64,000 nt of DNA, from positions 298,152 to 362,151 of the forward strand of contig JBBHKE010000071.1 of the NCBI GenBank assembly GCA_037447655.1, in the 5' to 3' direction. Under the pieces are notes generated by a model, which was not told the origin of the DNA, did not search any database, and saw only the letters and a program-made list of their open reading frames with translations. The position numbers and the translations under genes were made by a program. Each line of letters begins with the position of its first letter. Position 1 is the first letter of the stretch. This document shows positions 10,951 to 23,494 of the stretch, piece after piece. This DNA is from Zygnema cylindricum (lineage: Eukaryota > Streptophyta > Zygnematophyceae > Zygnematales > Zygnemataceae).

Positions 10951-11997
10951 TTGCAGCTTTAACTCCTAGAAGATATTCAAAAAGGATCTTTGCAAATCCT
11001 GTGCACGGTTTTTTACTTGTTTCAGCAGCAGTGACTCCTTTTGCAAAACCAGCAATCTAGCCAGCCTGTGAGCTAGTACTGATATAGGTTTCTCTCTTCG
11101 CAGTTACGACAGTCGCCTGTCCTTAGGAGATAAAGGCCAAGAATACACTAAGAAAAGGTAAAAGTTTTAGAAGATTCTCACTGGAACTTGCTTTACTATG
11201 GTGATAAGAAAGGCTTCTTACCAACTACTACCTGCTCGAACTACTGAAGTCTCTCTCGCAAGCTGTTGTGGTATGAGTAACACCTCAAAATAGATTACGA
11301 TTCAACTAAAATCTTGATCAGAAGCAGCAAAAGTTACCGGAAATTCCTAGAATCAATTTTCTGTTTCTGAAAGAATACAAGCGCGCAGAGACCTTTTCCA
11401 CTGATTGCCACAAGAGTTCCTGCTCAGAGATCCGTAAAGCTCAGCAAAATTTTCCAAGGATTGTGATTTTCCAGTAAGGTACTGTAATCCGTAAAATTTC
11501 GCAGTAATTCCTGCAGGATTGTCGCAGAATTGTCACAGATGGAGTCTTGATCGTGAGAATCTATATATTGGTACGTTCTAACATTTTAATATGCAAAATA
11601 GCCGGATATTCTGGATTTAGTGTGAACACAACACGTGTGACACGGTTTCTCGCACGTGCCTCTACGTAGGGGTCAGGTGCGAACCATCGGGGGCTATTAT
11701 TACTTTATTAGTACACGTGCCGCCCAAGAAATGGCGGTGGGCGGCTTTGGAGGTTTTGTCCGAACCGCGGGTAGATGGGGCGCTGCAAAAAAACAAATAA
11801 CAATAAACGAGAGGGTTGATCAATCTTTCTGAACTAGTACGTAATGGACAGACAATCGCCGTTATTTCGTCCTTTTAATGTACTTAAAAATAACTTCTAC
11901 GATCAGGGTGCCAGTTATATCCTTACACATCACAGAAAATTGAGATTTCACATATTTGCAAGTTAATGTAAGGATACGCGAGTCTAGCCGTGGAGAA
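10951..11997. other. Upstream region of the ARGOS-like gene
   Basis: No second gene seen. CACGTG-containing stretches (G-box core) occur at about 11632 and 11652 and again near 11715. A 5' leader intron of the minus-strand gene is possible but unproven. Confidence 0.4.
11562..11568 (-). promoter_or_regulatory. Possible TATA box for the ARGOS-like gene
   Basis: TATATA lies on the minus strand about 610 nt before the ATG. The intervening sequence has GTAAG and CAG signals compatible with a spliced 5' leader. Weak evidence based only on motif and position. Confidence 0.25.
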
Positions 11998-12001
11998 TTA
12001 A

Positions 12002-12735
12002 GGGTGAAGTTCCATTAGGACATTCTGTAATTGTACGGCCAACATTACAGAATGCTACAATTTGAACGAAGTTCCATTGCGCAGAGTCTGTAATGCACGT
12101 GTTAGCAAAATAGTGGTGACGTATCTATGGATTGGATATTGCAAATCGTCAATATTTTTCACACCGACCAAAAATCTTCATTTGCGTACCATGCTCGTGC
12201 GTACCAGGTCATCGTGCAACACAGCTTTTTTGTACTCTTTGCAGAGTGCAGACGCTTTGTCAGATACCACCTCATTTTTAAGGGTTCCTGTTTTTACGCG
12301 TGACGAATGAGCGCTGCCAGAAATAGTGTGACGAATGGGCGCTTATAAAAATAGCGTGACAAAAGTGCGTTACGAGATTTCGTTTGTATTTTCTGTTGTA
12401 TTTTTGAATGTGTATATCGTGTGCGAATTTTTTTGATTTCCGTTGGTTGACATTTTGACACGTCTGCTCATTATCCAACGTGTCGCGGCTCAAATTTTTA
12501 TGTAATTGGTGATGTACCTCGCGAGGTACATCACCAATTACAGAAACTTTCGAAGCGAATGCATCGCTAAACGCCATCCAACGGCCATTGTTAACTCCCA
12601 GACTTTTGGAGAATATTTGCAAGATCCTCTGTAATGTTGTTTTCCGGATAAAAACAAAGTAAGAGGTACGTCATAGTACGGATAGGTCCGAATTTCTGTA
12701 AACAACCTCACTTTTCGTCTAATGGAACTTCACCC
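12002..12735. mobile_element. PIF/Harbinger-like MITE (family A1)
   Basis: The ends are GGGTGAAGTTCCATTAG and CTAATGGAACTTCACCC, flanked by TAA and TTA. The element is about 734 bp with no transposase. It shares its ends and several interior blocks with the copy at 19759-20447. It carries a long perfect palindrome at 12501-12542. Confidence 0.8.
12501..12542. repeat. 42-bp perfect palindrome inside family A1
   Basis: The arm TGTAATTGGTGATGTACCTCG is followed directly by its reverse complement with no spacer, centred on CGCG. The same kind of palindrome with a CACCTCGCGAGGTG-like core recurs in other MITEs of this window. Confidence 0.9.
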
Positions 12736-12738
12736 TTA

Positions 12739-15324
12739 TGACTAATAATATGGGGCTCTACAAACGTGATAATTTACCGGCGTTAAAGGCGGGTAATCGT
12801 ACAGAAAAATGTACTTTAGCAGCGGGTGGTTATTCATGTGACCACGCATGCGCAGAAGCCGACATATATCCGTCTTCGCTGTCCTTTTTCACAGAAACCG
12901 GTTGCGACAAGGTTAAAAGTTTTGAAGTCGACGCGGTTGCGACAAGGTTAAAAGTTTTGAAGTTGACGCGGTCAACCGCGAACTCTTCCGTACAGAATCC
13001 CAGAGCACCATGGTGGGGTTACACGATTCATTGTTCCGTTACCGCGCTGGCTGTTTTCACGTTCCGTGTCATTTGGTTAGACACGTGTTCATACAGGAAG
13101 TGAGCTACAGTCCACGTACGACAAAACGACAAAACTAGCTATAGACTGCCTAAACTGGTACTGTAGCGGTATTATCTTGACAGCTTCTCAGTCCATTCCT
13201 GCTAGCCGCGGCCAGCCGCGTCATTTGTTTATAAGTGACACTACGTGGAGCATTAAAAAACTGACACATGGAGGTGGACCTGGAGAAAATTCAAACGAAT
13301 AACGACAAAATACGAGTAATGTAGCTGAGAGGGTAGATAAACTACACCGCGCATCGTTATTAGTGTCACGGTCACTAATTTGGGTTCTTAAAATTTTGAT
13401 TTTTTTCCAAAAATAGTATACGTGATTTTAATTTTTCCTTGACGTCAATTGAGGTTCCGTACAAATTGAGAGTTAAAAAGGAGAGAAAACTGGAAAAGGG
13501 AGAAGGGGATTTGGAGAGAGAAAGGGGGGGAAGAGGGGAATATGGGCAGAGAAAAAAGGGTGGAAAGAGGGAGGTGAAGGGAGAGAAAGGAAGAAGAAGG
13601 GAGAGGAAGGGAAAGAAGGGAAATAGGGAGTAGGGGAAACGGTTCACCTGAATTAGTGTGGAAGTAGGGGGTATCGACGAGTCGCAAGTGGACGAATAAA
13701 CGGTTTTTGTTTGTGACACGTGTCGTCAGATTGAAGGTCTTCATTGACACCGGAATTAGTGTGGTTTGGTTTGGATTGTTTTGGGTTGGGTGGGAAAGTC
13801 GGTTGAGTGTGACATTTGTCACGTGAGTTAGTGTGGATTTTGTGGGTATTGTTGAGGTGAGATTTTTGGGATCTGTTTTGATTTTGTCTGTATGGGGATT
13901 TTTGGTTTTCATGTGGGATCAATATCTTTTTTTTTTCCCTTCTTTATTGTTTTTCTTTCTTTTCCCATTTTCTTCCTTTCCCTTTTTGTCCTTTTCCAGT
14001 TCTTCCTTTTTCTTTTGCTCCCTTTTCCTTTTTCTCTCCCTTTTTCTTTTTCCCTTTTCTTTTTTTCTTTCTTTTCCTCTGTGCCCTTTTTCCTGCTCCC
14101 TTTTCCTTTCTCCTCCTTTTCTCTCCTCTTTCTTTCTCCCTTTTTTTTTAAATGGTGTTTAATACTGTCTCATATGCGTATTTGGCAATAAAAAATGTCC
14201 CGTTTATGGTTTCCAAAAGACAATTGAAATCCAATTTATTCGCCATCAATTGAATCCACACCATTCAAATAACATTCTACAAAATCACAAGATACGAAGA
14301 TTTGCCAAAATATTAAACCAGAATCATTTTCGTTTTAGTAGATATACAATTATTTTCATAGTCATTGCATTTGTGTAAATAGCCTTTGCGCGTTTTTTTC
14401 TGTCGCAATATGACATTATGTCAGTGCCCCTAAATATTACCTTTCGAATTTAAAATAGTATTAATGACTCGATTTTTTTTTCCTCGACGCTAATCCTTCA
14501 AACAGTTAAAAATTCAACCATGTCATTCGGAATCAATTAGAATTAATAACACTAATATACGTCCGGCATGATAATGTCTTTCTTTGCTCTAATAACAGTC
14601 CACGGTGTAATTTAGGAAGTAATACTTTTGACTTGGTTCGTTTTGAGGTAACAACGCTCTATCTTTGATCTTACAAAATTGAAAAACAATGGAAAGGTCA
14701 TTACATCGAGAGAAAAAGCAGAAAAAATGATTTAGTATTGGTCGAAACTCGAAAGTACAGTAAACTTTGCGCGAAAAGTACAAGAAGACTTTGATCGTTA
14801 ACCTAAATGAAGTCCTTTGCCGTTGGATGAATTTTCATCCAACGGATATTATTTGTTGAAACCTTTTGCCGCTGGATGACGCGTCATCCAACCTACGAAT
14901 CTCGCAAAAGATTCTCGAACGAGTACCGCAAAAGCTTTCAGCAGAAGAATATAGGGGGCTCAGTTCGTTCTGAACCAAACCCTAACAGATATTTGGCATG
15001 CGGGAACAAATATGCGGGAGCGTACGAATATACGACACTTTTCCCCAAAATGCCGAATACGGGTGACTTCTGTCCCTTAACGTGCTGTCGGTGCCTTCGC
15101 GTCACTTTCGGCCGGCCGCGACAGCAATTCGACTTTGCCGACCGTCACTGGCAAACATTTTTTACGTTTATTCCGCCGACGAAATATACGACGGACCGCT
15201 AATTATAATCGCTTTACAATAGGCAAAAAGGCAGCCGGCCCGGCCACGCCGTCTATTATATCTTTTCGTCTCGTTTCATTGCGCCAGGTTTGCATTTTCC
15301 CAACGCCGAAATGATGGCCGTACA
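12739..15324. other. Gene-free spacer with strand-asymmetric tracts
   Basis: No supported gene. It contains a purine-rich tract at about 13475-13635 (GGGAGA-type) and a pyrimidine-rich tract at about 13925-14152 (CCTTTT-type). The motif AATTAGTGTGG recurs near 13650, 13753 and 13827. An inverted repeat CCGTTGGATGAA..TTCATCCAACGG lies at about 14821-14846, with a 16-bp palindrome GGATGACGCGTCATCC about 30 bases on. A 108-residue ORF at 14876-15202 has no recognisable motif. Confidence 0.5.
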
Positions 15325-15584
15325 TCAGAGGTCGCAAACGGTCAACCGAAACCGTGACCGACGGTTAACCGACCGCCCGCGCCGGATCCGGAACGGATTC
15401 GGTTGCCAAATTTTGGAGGTCGGGCGGTTACGGTCGGTTGATTCACCAGGAAAAAAGAAACGGTCGGTTACGGTCGGTCAACCAAAAAACCAAAAAAAAT
15501 GAAAATTTTGTACTGTCCCTATAATCCAACATTCGTGTACTTTGCACTCTTTGGCATCGTGGAAGTACATGACATCATGATTAG

Positions 15585-15770
15585 CGTCGCAAATCTGACA
15601 CGGTAGTTATTTCGCAAATCAAAGGGAACGCGACAAAGCGTCGCAAATCTGACACGGTAGTACACTATTCATTTCGCAAATCTTAGGGAACGCGACAAAG
15701 CGTCGCAAATCTGACACGGTAATAACACTATTCATTTCGCAAATCTTAGGGAACGCGACAAATCGTAATT
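15585..15770. repeat. Tandem array (~68-bp unit) in left arm of foldback
   Basis: Three copies of a unit containing GTCGCAAATCTGACACGGTA and TTCGCAAATCTTAGGGAACG. The first copy is shorter. Confidence 0.8.
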
Positions 15771-16334
15771 ATTGGCTTATTCCGTCGTACATTGATTAAT
15801 TTTATGCTTTTTCGGTTACGGGCGGGCACGGCTAATGGCGAAAAATAAAGATTCGGTTAATCCTTTTTTTTCGTAAACGACGGTCGGTTAACGGTTAACA
15901 AGTTTGGAACGTGACAAAACTCGGTCGGGCGTCGGTTACTCAGATTTTGAAAAAAAAACGGTCGATTTCGGGTATGAAATTTTTTGACTTTTGCGACCTC
16001 TGCCGTACATTGCGGGTAATTTTTCGATTTCCACGTCACTCCATTCCGGCGATGTTTGATATCGAGCTTTTTCCCGCAGTCACCGATAACCGTGCCTCAA
16101 AGGTCGCAAAAGTCAAAAAATTACATAACCGAAACCAACCTTTTTTTTTTTCAAAATCTGAGGAACCGACGCCCGACCGAGTTATGTCAAGCTCCAAAAT
16201 TGTTAACCATTAACCGACCGACGATTACGAAAATAAAAGTTAACCCGAACTCGATTTCTCGCGACTAACCGTGCGCGCCCGTAACCAAAAAAGTACAAAA
16301 TTAACTAATGTACGACGTATGAATAATCCAATAA

Positions 16335-16532
16335 TTACGATTTATCGCATTCCTTTAGATTTGCGAAATGAATAGTGTTTACTAACGTGTCAGATTTGCG
16401 ACGCTTTGTCGCGTTCTCTAAGATTTGCGAAATAAATAGTGTTACTACCATGTCAGATTTGCGACGCTTTGTCGCGTTCCCTAAGATTTGCGAAATGAAT
16501 AGTGTTACTACCGTGTCAGATTTGCGACGCTA
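16335..16532. repeat. Mirror of the ~68-bp array in right arm of foldback
   Basis: The same unit as the left-arm array in reverse complement, three copies, with TCAGATTTGCGACGCTTTGT as landmark. The two arrays would pair in a hairpin. Confidence 0.8.
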
Positions 16533-16910
16533 ATCATGATGTCACCTACTTCCACAATACCAAAGAGTACAAAGTACAATAATGTAGGATTGTATGGACA
16601 TTGCAATTTTTTGTTTTTTTTAGTTTTTTGGTTGACCGACCGTAACCGACCGTTTTTTTTTTCTGGTGAATCAACCGACCGCAACCGCCCGGCCTTCAAA
16701 ATTTGGCAACAGAATCCGTTCTGGATCCGGCGCGGGCGGTCGATTAACGGTCGGTCACGGTTTCGGTTGACTGTTTGCGACCTCTGACGTGCCTTGCCAC
16801 TGTGAATGTGTCTAGATAAAGTCGACCTCAATATTTCTCTGGCGTCCGATGCCGACCGTACAGTACACAGTGTATCACTATTAGGGTTAATAGTTTTTTT
16901 CACCACTTAA

Positions 16911-18547
16911 GGGTACGTCCCCATGTATTAAAGTATCGACTTTAATCTATCGTTTTCACCGAAAAAAAACGCAGTTCCGTACGAGAAAAACTTTAGCCGT
17001 ACAAAAAAACCAATTCATAGTTCAAAAGTAGGCGTTTTTATAGTAGGCCTTTAGTAGGCGCACAAAACATGGCACAAAACTCGCGCATAGTAGGCATACT
17101 GTATTTGTGTGCGTTGTGCACACCCCTGTACGAACGTACGAATCTGACGTATGATCATAGTACAGCGCACGCCGCCAAACGAATTTTTTTAGCGAACTGA
17201 CACGGCTTAGGATGATATTGCGCTAGGAAAAAAACCGGGAAAAAAAAAACCGCGGACGGCAAAAAAACCGCGGTATTTTTTGCAGTGTGGATTTTTTTTT
17301 TTACCGTCCCACACTGCCTGGTTGGTCAATTTGAGGCTTTATTTAGTGTGGCCTTCAAAATTGCACACGCTAATATTAAAGATTGTCTTATCGTAAGTGG
17401 GCTTTACAAGAGATCTTCTTAGATCGCTACTTTGATCATCTACCGTCAGATCGTCCAAATCCGACGGTTTAAATAAAAAGTACTTCAAAACTCATAGAAA
17501 AATATTTTTTTGTCCGAATGTTTTTTAAAATTTAGACATGACGTTTCATTCTCCATCGATTGATGTGCGACTCAACCCTGTTACTATTTTTTTTCATTTT
17601 GCGGCAAATACAATATGGGTCTTAAGGTCATATTGTATGTTTTGCGAACAAAAAGCATATTATATGGGCGTACTTTCACCTACTTTTGAACTATGATTCT
17701 TTTAAATTACAACAAACCTCAAGTTGATACTTTGAATGTACTTCATGTATGTCATCATGTGAACGCATTTTGGCGTTTCTCTTTTTTCGACCCCCGGGCA
17801 AGAGAATCCAGCCCGTCAAAAAACTTCATCAAAAGTCACCTCGCGACCTGATTTCAAGGAAAGAACCACCTAAACAACAAATGAGAAATGACCCACGCAC
17901 GCGCCACATGAGTTAGAAAATTTTAGGACGAGGGAGAGTACTCGCTATTTTTCTCCCTGCCCGTCACGTGCATGTACAGAAAAGACGAGGATGTACGTAA
18001 AAAAAATTGCAGGGGTCTCGGACCTCCAATTTCATTCATGGGTCCTCGATAGAATTTTGCATCGTCGTCGCATCTACCCTCTCCCTCTCACACTATCAAT
18101 TTTATCTCACACTTTTTAGAATGAGGCACGACAAAACTGGTATGAAATGAAAGATATTTGAAAAAAAAAAATGACTACCTTTATGTATGTTTTTATGGCA
18201 AGTCGAACAAAAAAAGTTGAGAAAACGAAATCGGGTATCCATGCCGAAAGTTCTTGAATTTGTGACGTCACAAGTGAGCGTGACGTCACAATGTTACAAA
18301 CCCTAAACATCTACCATGTCACAAAATCACAAAATTGTAGACGTCTACAACTGTCGCTGTTTTTGTTGGCGTCAAAAATTTCGCAATCGTCGTCAACCGT
18401 CACAAAGTTGTACCTACGTCTACAACCGTCACTTTTCAAAGTTCCGGTTCCATTTTCGCACATAGGGACGCTTTTCAAAGTAGTACGGAACACTTGACTA
18501 TAGTCCAAAATAGTTTTTCAAAGTATCGCTTACATGGGGACGTGCCC
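16911..18547. mobile_element. PIF/Harbinger-like MITE (family B1) carrying an insert
   Basis: The ends GGGTACGTCCCCATG and CATGGGGACGTGCCC are flanked by TAA at 16908-16910 and 18548-18550. It inserted into a family D left end (16866-16910). Outside its own 680-bp insert it aligns block by block with the neighbour at 18551. Confidence 0.8.
17016..17695. mobile_element. Insert in B1 with CATAGTTC ends and ATT duplication
   Basis: The ends CATAGTTCAAAAGTAGG and CCTACTTTTGAACTATG are inverted repeats, with ATT directly outside on both sides (17013-17015, 17696-17698). The paralogous B2 element lacks this block at the same point and reads AAATTCTTTAAAAG there. It therefore serves as an empty site. 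No ORF of note; superfamily uncertain. Confidence 0.75.
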
Positions 18548-19724
18548 TAAGGGTACGTCCCAATGTGTTAAAGTATCGACTTTATTCTGTCGTTTTCACC
18601 CAAAACGTAGTTGCGTACGAAAAAAACTTTAACAGTACAAAAAAAGAAATTCTTTAAAAGTACAGCAAACATCAAGTTGATACTTTGAATGTACTTCGTG
18701 TTTGTCGTCATCTTAACAAATTTTGGCGTTTTCCTTTTTTCGACCCCCGGGCATGAGAATCCAACCCGTCAAAAAACTTCATCAAACATCACCTCATGAG
18801 GTGATTTCAGGGAAAGTACCAAGCAAATGGCGAACGAAAAACGGTCCACGCACGCGCTACACGAGTGGGAAAATTTTAGGTTGATAAAAAAAAAAAAAAA
18901 TGTCGCTTTGCGACCTGTACGATTTTTCTTTTCAGGGGTCTTTCGCTTTTCAACGTCATTTCACCAAGGTGAAATCCGTGAGAGAGTAGCTTCTCTCCTT
19001 CTACCATACGCTCTCCACCTACCGTACACTCTCTCCCACTTCTACCATCATGCTCCCTCACACTCCATGTCTCACATTGTGCAAAGCTCTTGAAATTGTT
19101 GTTTTTTTTGTAATAAACTGCGATGAAGCACTCGTAAAAACGTCTCAACAAAAGGGTTTATAGGCAGTTTTTTTGCAACATATTACCTTTTCTCCGCAAG
19201 ATATTAAATTTTTGTAGCAGGTGTGGAAAAATAAGAAATCGCGAAATAAATAAGTCATTTTTGTGAAAACACGCAGGCGGAAAAGAGTTAGCTGGACAGT
19301 GGTAGCAGGGTAGGAGTGTGACAGCGGTAGCAGGGTAAGAGTGTGGAAGTGGTAGTAGGGTAGGAGTGTGTTGAACAGTGGTGGTCTGATTGTGGTCTGA
19401 TGTCTACAATGTCACGATCAACATTACGATGTCACGTGATGTCGCGGGAGTTGTGACACCATTTGTCATTGTAGACGTGTACACCCGTCGTTATTTTTTG
19501 AGACGTCACCAATTGCGGCGTGTATTGTAGACGTTTACAACCGTCGTAGTTATTGCGTACGTCATCATTCATAGAAAGTTTCGTAGTCGTTTCCAGCCGT
19601 CGCAAGTTGTACTCACATCTACACCCGTCACATTCTAAAGTTCCGATTTCATTTTCGCACATAGGGACGCTTTTCAAAGTAGTACGGAACGTTTCACTAC
19701 AGTCCAAAATACTTTTTCAAAGTA

Positions 19725-20905
19725 CACCGCGAATCGTAATTAGAGTAAATTACTCTAAGGGTGAAGTTCCATCATACGTTATTGTAATTGTACGGCAAAC
19801 TCTACAAACCGGGTTGATTGAGTCGATGTTCAATCACGTAGAGTCTATAAGCCACGTGTTCTAAATTGATTGGCGCCACGCAAGCTACGATCGGATATTG
19901 AATATCTTTCATATTTTTAGCACTGACAAACTTAACTTCAAATCTTGACTTGTGTACCATGTACCTGCGTACGAAGTAATCATAAGACAAAACTTTTATA
20001 CTTTTTGCAAATGCTAGTCTGTATGCCAACTCATTTTTCAGGGTTTCAGTTTTCGAACATAACGAAAGTCCTTTGAGAGAAATAGTGCGACGAACAAAAG
20101 TTATTGAAAATAGTGGACGACGCGTGTCATGTGCAAATCTTAAGATTTTTCGTTGGTTTTACATCATGACACGTAGCTTAATCGTCCATAGTGTCACGAT
20201 TTTTTTTTTTCTGTATCTGCCAACCCACCTCCTCGAGGTGGGTTGACAGTTACAGGAAAAAATGAATTGAACTCCTCGCAAATTAACATCCGACGGCTAG
20301 TATTACCTCCAAGACCTTCGGAGAGTATCGGAAAGATTCTTTGTAATGTTATTTCTCGTATAAAAACAAAATAGGCGGTAGGATTTGGTACGGAGGGTCG
20401 CGTAGTTCTGTAACCTACACCACTTTTCGCCTGATGGAACGTCACCCTAATTCGGTCGCTCGAAATTTCGACTCTATCACATGAAATAGAGTAAACGATT
20501 ATAGTTTTTTCATTATTCTATTTAAGGTAAAGTTTGACTAACGTTTTTAATTCTAATACAGGTTCGTTTTAAATAGTGTGGAGTACGGACGGTGTCAGAC
20601 CGTGCAAAATTGTACTTTATCAAGTAAAAAAGTACAATTAATGATTTAATACAGGCCGTTATCATGTAACTGCGTTTTAACAAACATCGTAGTGCAAACG
20701 TCATAGTGACGATAAACTGTACGTTCTGCCAAATTTTGTACGAATACCTTATTTACAGTAGATGATATTAGCGTGCCAAATTAGAGTACTTGAATAAATT
20801 AAAGTAAACTTATAGTTGAGAAGGTTCGCTGACATAAATTAGTTAATTACTCTAATTTTTTAGTTTATACTCTCCTTTTTCATTACCTAATTACGATTCG
20901 CGGTG
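19725..20905. mobile_element. Tc1/mariner-like MITE (family C1) nested in B2
   Basis: The ends are CACCGCGAATCGTAATTAG and CTAATTACGATTCGCGGTG, with TA on both sides. In B1 the same position reads TTTTTCAAAGTATCGCTTAC uninterrupted. Here the TA of AAAGTATCG is duplicated around the insert. That gives a directly observed TA target duplication, typical of Tc1/mariner-type elements. It itself contains A2. Confidence 0.85.
19759..20447. mobile_element. PIF/Harbinger-like MITE (family A2) nested in C1
   Basis: The ends are GGGTGAAGTTCCATC and GATGGAACGTCACCC, with TAA on both sides (19756-19758, 20448-20450). The family C copy at 25740 reads CGCTAATTCGGTCGG without the insert, which confirms a 3-bp TAA duplication. 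An 11-bp-arm palindrome lies at 20221-20245. Confidence 0.85.
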
Positions 20906-20932
20906 TATCGCCTACATGGGGACGTACCCTTA

Positions 20933-21895
20933 GTCCCGAAAAGGAGGCCTCCCACGGTTCGACAGCTTTACAGATTGCTATGAACACGTGGATGCTTTCT
21001 GTCCACAAAATAATGTGCGTTTGTGCTGGGCTACATTCCCGTACAATTTCCGTTGCTTTTTTTTTAAAAAATTTGATGAATTCAAAAATCAACCTGCAAA
21101 AGCTTTTGTAAACCGGCTACCCTAAAAAATCCTAAAAAAGCCGGTGGAAATCGAGTGGAAATCGGTTGAAATCGACCTATTATTACATTACGCATGTCAT
21201 TATAAAAGGGAAGAAATAAAGAACAAAATGCACTGAAACTGCCCGTAAAATTTTGGGAAGCGCATATTTAGGTGTCGCTAAAATGAATCGGAACCGCCCA
21301 GATTTTGAAATTAACGCCAGAGATTCATTGAGCCGAGTAAAGGAGCCGGAAATTTAAAAATTGCACATGTTTTTTCTGTGCGCAAAACCTTCCACGGTCT
21401 CTCCGTTCAAGTGTCAACATAGATCACGTTATTGCAATTGTACTTTGTACTAGAGGCTTTTTTCTCTGGTCCATGAAGTTTCTTCTTTCTTTCCTCTGGT
21501 CCATTGCAGTAAAATGTACGATTTGTACGATAAAAAAAGTGCCGTACAATCATGGTACAAAAATTTATCGCAGTGTAATCCGTACATACTGTTAGATTTT
21601 TTTGCTAGAGTGGGAACCCTATGGGCTTTTGCAGCTCTATTTTTGTTTTTTTGTAGGACATAGCTTTTGTCAAAACGAGCGTTTTTTTTAGGGCAGATTG
21701 GCCCAATGGAGCTTGTCCTTTTCTGCGTACGACTTTGGTCGGGTAATTTCCAAAATTTGGATATACCACTGAGTACAAATTTACAAAAGGACAATCCGTA
21801 TCGATTGACACCATTGGGAAATCGTACATTGCGGTTGGCCGGAAGAGTACGGCTGAGTCAAAAGACTGTACTGTACAGTCAAGTACAGTCTTGTA
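20933..21895. other. Spacer, no gene seen
   Basis: No coding exon is supported. The sequence is rich in GTAC and GTACG words like most of the MITE-laden region. Confidence 0.45.
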
Positions 21896-22434
21896 CACCG
21901 CCAATCGTTATTAGCGTAGAAGTTTGATTAGCGTATAATAATAAATACACTGGTGTACGCTATTTAAGAATTTGAAAATTTTGGAAAAAATCATACATTC
22001 TAATTGTTTGATTATGGTAATTTGGATCTTTGAAAAAAAAAATGTCGGTCGCAAACATGCTTACATTAATATAGGTCTCCATACAAAATCTGACAAATCG
22101 TACACAAATCGTACATTCACACGGTCGAAACGCGGCTGTTGGACGAATACGTGCGAACGGGATTTTTTACGACTTTATTTTTTTTCCTTTTTAGAACGCA
22201 CATTCTCATGCGTCCGCGGTTACTAAAACTAACTTATTGTACTTTTTAACTTAAAAAGGTACATTTATGTACGGTCTGACACTTACCGTACACCACTCTA
22301 TTTAAGAGACAACGTACTGAAATTAACCCTAAATAGAATAATGAAAAAAATAGAATGAGCTACACTAATGGAGAATAAATAAAAAAAAAGAGGGACGGAA
22401 TTAGTGTACACAACGCTAATAACGATTTGCGTTG
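21896..22434. mobile_element. TA-type MITE (family E1)
   Basis: The left end CACCGCCAATCGTTATTAGCG and the right end CTAATAACGATTTGCGTTG are imperfect inverted repeats with TA outside both. It is related to the shorter copy at 27467-27682. About 540 bp, no transposase. Confidence 0.7.
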
Positions 22435-22595
22435 TAGTGTACTGGCAAAAAAGTACCGCCGTGACACCTACGGTCCTGCAAGTTAGTGAAGCAATTATTC
22501 GTTATTTCCATTTCCTGTCCTGACTCCGGACAGAATATACGTACGTTAAAGTCTAATACCGTACTGTACTGTAAGGTCGCCGCTTCCTGGCTTAA

Positions 22596-23304
22596 GAGCG
22601 TTGTTCCATTAGGCGCTCTCTGTAAACGTCAAAAATTCGTTTACTGAGGCGATCGTTCCATTGTGTCGGGTCAGTAACCGACATTTGTTTTGCGTGGCAC
22701 ATTTTGATTGGTTCACGTAATAGATGAATATGATTTTGGTAATCTTCAAAGAATCTCTGAGAGCAAATTGTGACCACATATTTGTACCAGCGAAAGGTGA
22801 AAAGTGACTTGTACTCCGTATTGAATTAAATATGTACGGGCGGACGAAACGTAAGATATGTAAAAGCGTACGAAAATGTCAGAATGGTTAGTGGATACCA
22901 ACAGAAGCGTGAAACAATATCTTCCGTCAAAGATTTTCTTGCGGCTTCCGGTGGCCTCGCATCCTCCCTGGCGGAAGGCACATGTCATATGCGACGTGTA
23001 CCCATCTGGTCGCGCGGTCGTCGTGGATATTTGTTCACTCTTCCACGAGGCACGACGGTATTCGTTCAGGCGCTGAGAATTGACCTACTCCGGGTCATTT
23101 GTTGCGAACTGAAATTGTCAGACGACGGCGTATCCGATAATGCATCCGACGGTCCACCCACGTTTACGCCCATAAACGTGGAGAATCAAATCCCTCATTC
23201 AGTAGCCTTGTTTTTCTGACATTTTTTTTCTTTGGTACGGCACTGTACGAAACAGTACGGCTTTCAGTAAACAACGTCATTTTTTCCCTAATGGAACCTT
23301 GCCC
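22596..23304. mobile_element. PIF/Harbinger-like MITE (family G1)
   Basis: The right end CCTAATGGAACCTTGCCC mirrors the left end GAGCGTTGTTCCATTAGG with a few mismatches. TAA lies on both sides. The interior aligns with the next copy, G2, at roughly three bases in four. Confidence 0.7.
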
Positions 23305-23494
23305 TAAGGCGGTCTCTTCAAGGTAGATTGTACGGTCATTCTCTCGGCCACTCATATTTCGTCGCAAGGTCGGAACAAACAATATAACATAAAGAACTCA
23401 GGAACAAAAGCATGTGATTTTTATTTTGACGGCTCTGTTTTTGCCAAAGACTCCCGAATTGGATAAATAAAATTGCTTTATTCAACGGCTACAA

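Larger units (their letters stand above)
15325..16786. mobile_element. Large foldback element, CAGAGG ends
   Basis: The ends CAGAGGTCGCAAACGGTCAACC and its mirror at 16786 open a 1.46-kb structure whose two halves are near-complete reverse complements, with the turn near 16040. CAGAGG-type ends are common in hAT MITEs, but I could not find a matching 8-bp flank duplication, so the superfamily is open. The interior is dominated by GGTCGGTTAACGGTC-like short repeats plus a tandem array in each arm. Confidence 0.75.
18551..20929. mobile_element. PIF/Harbinger-like MITE (family B2), host of nested elements
   Basis: The ends GGGTACGTCCCAATG and CATGGGGACGTACCC abut B1 with a single shared TAA between the two elements, and TTA follows on the right. 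After removing the inner 19725-20905 block it matches B1 in order and length. Confidence 0.8.

Noticed and set aside
14876-15202. 108-residue ORF as a gene
   Set aside because: No motif, odd composition, overlaps inverted repeats, no splice or promoter support.
15585-16532. CRISPR-like array
   Set aside because: Whole 68-bp units are repeated with no unique spacers, in a eukaryotic foldback element.
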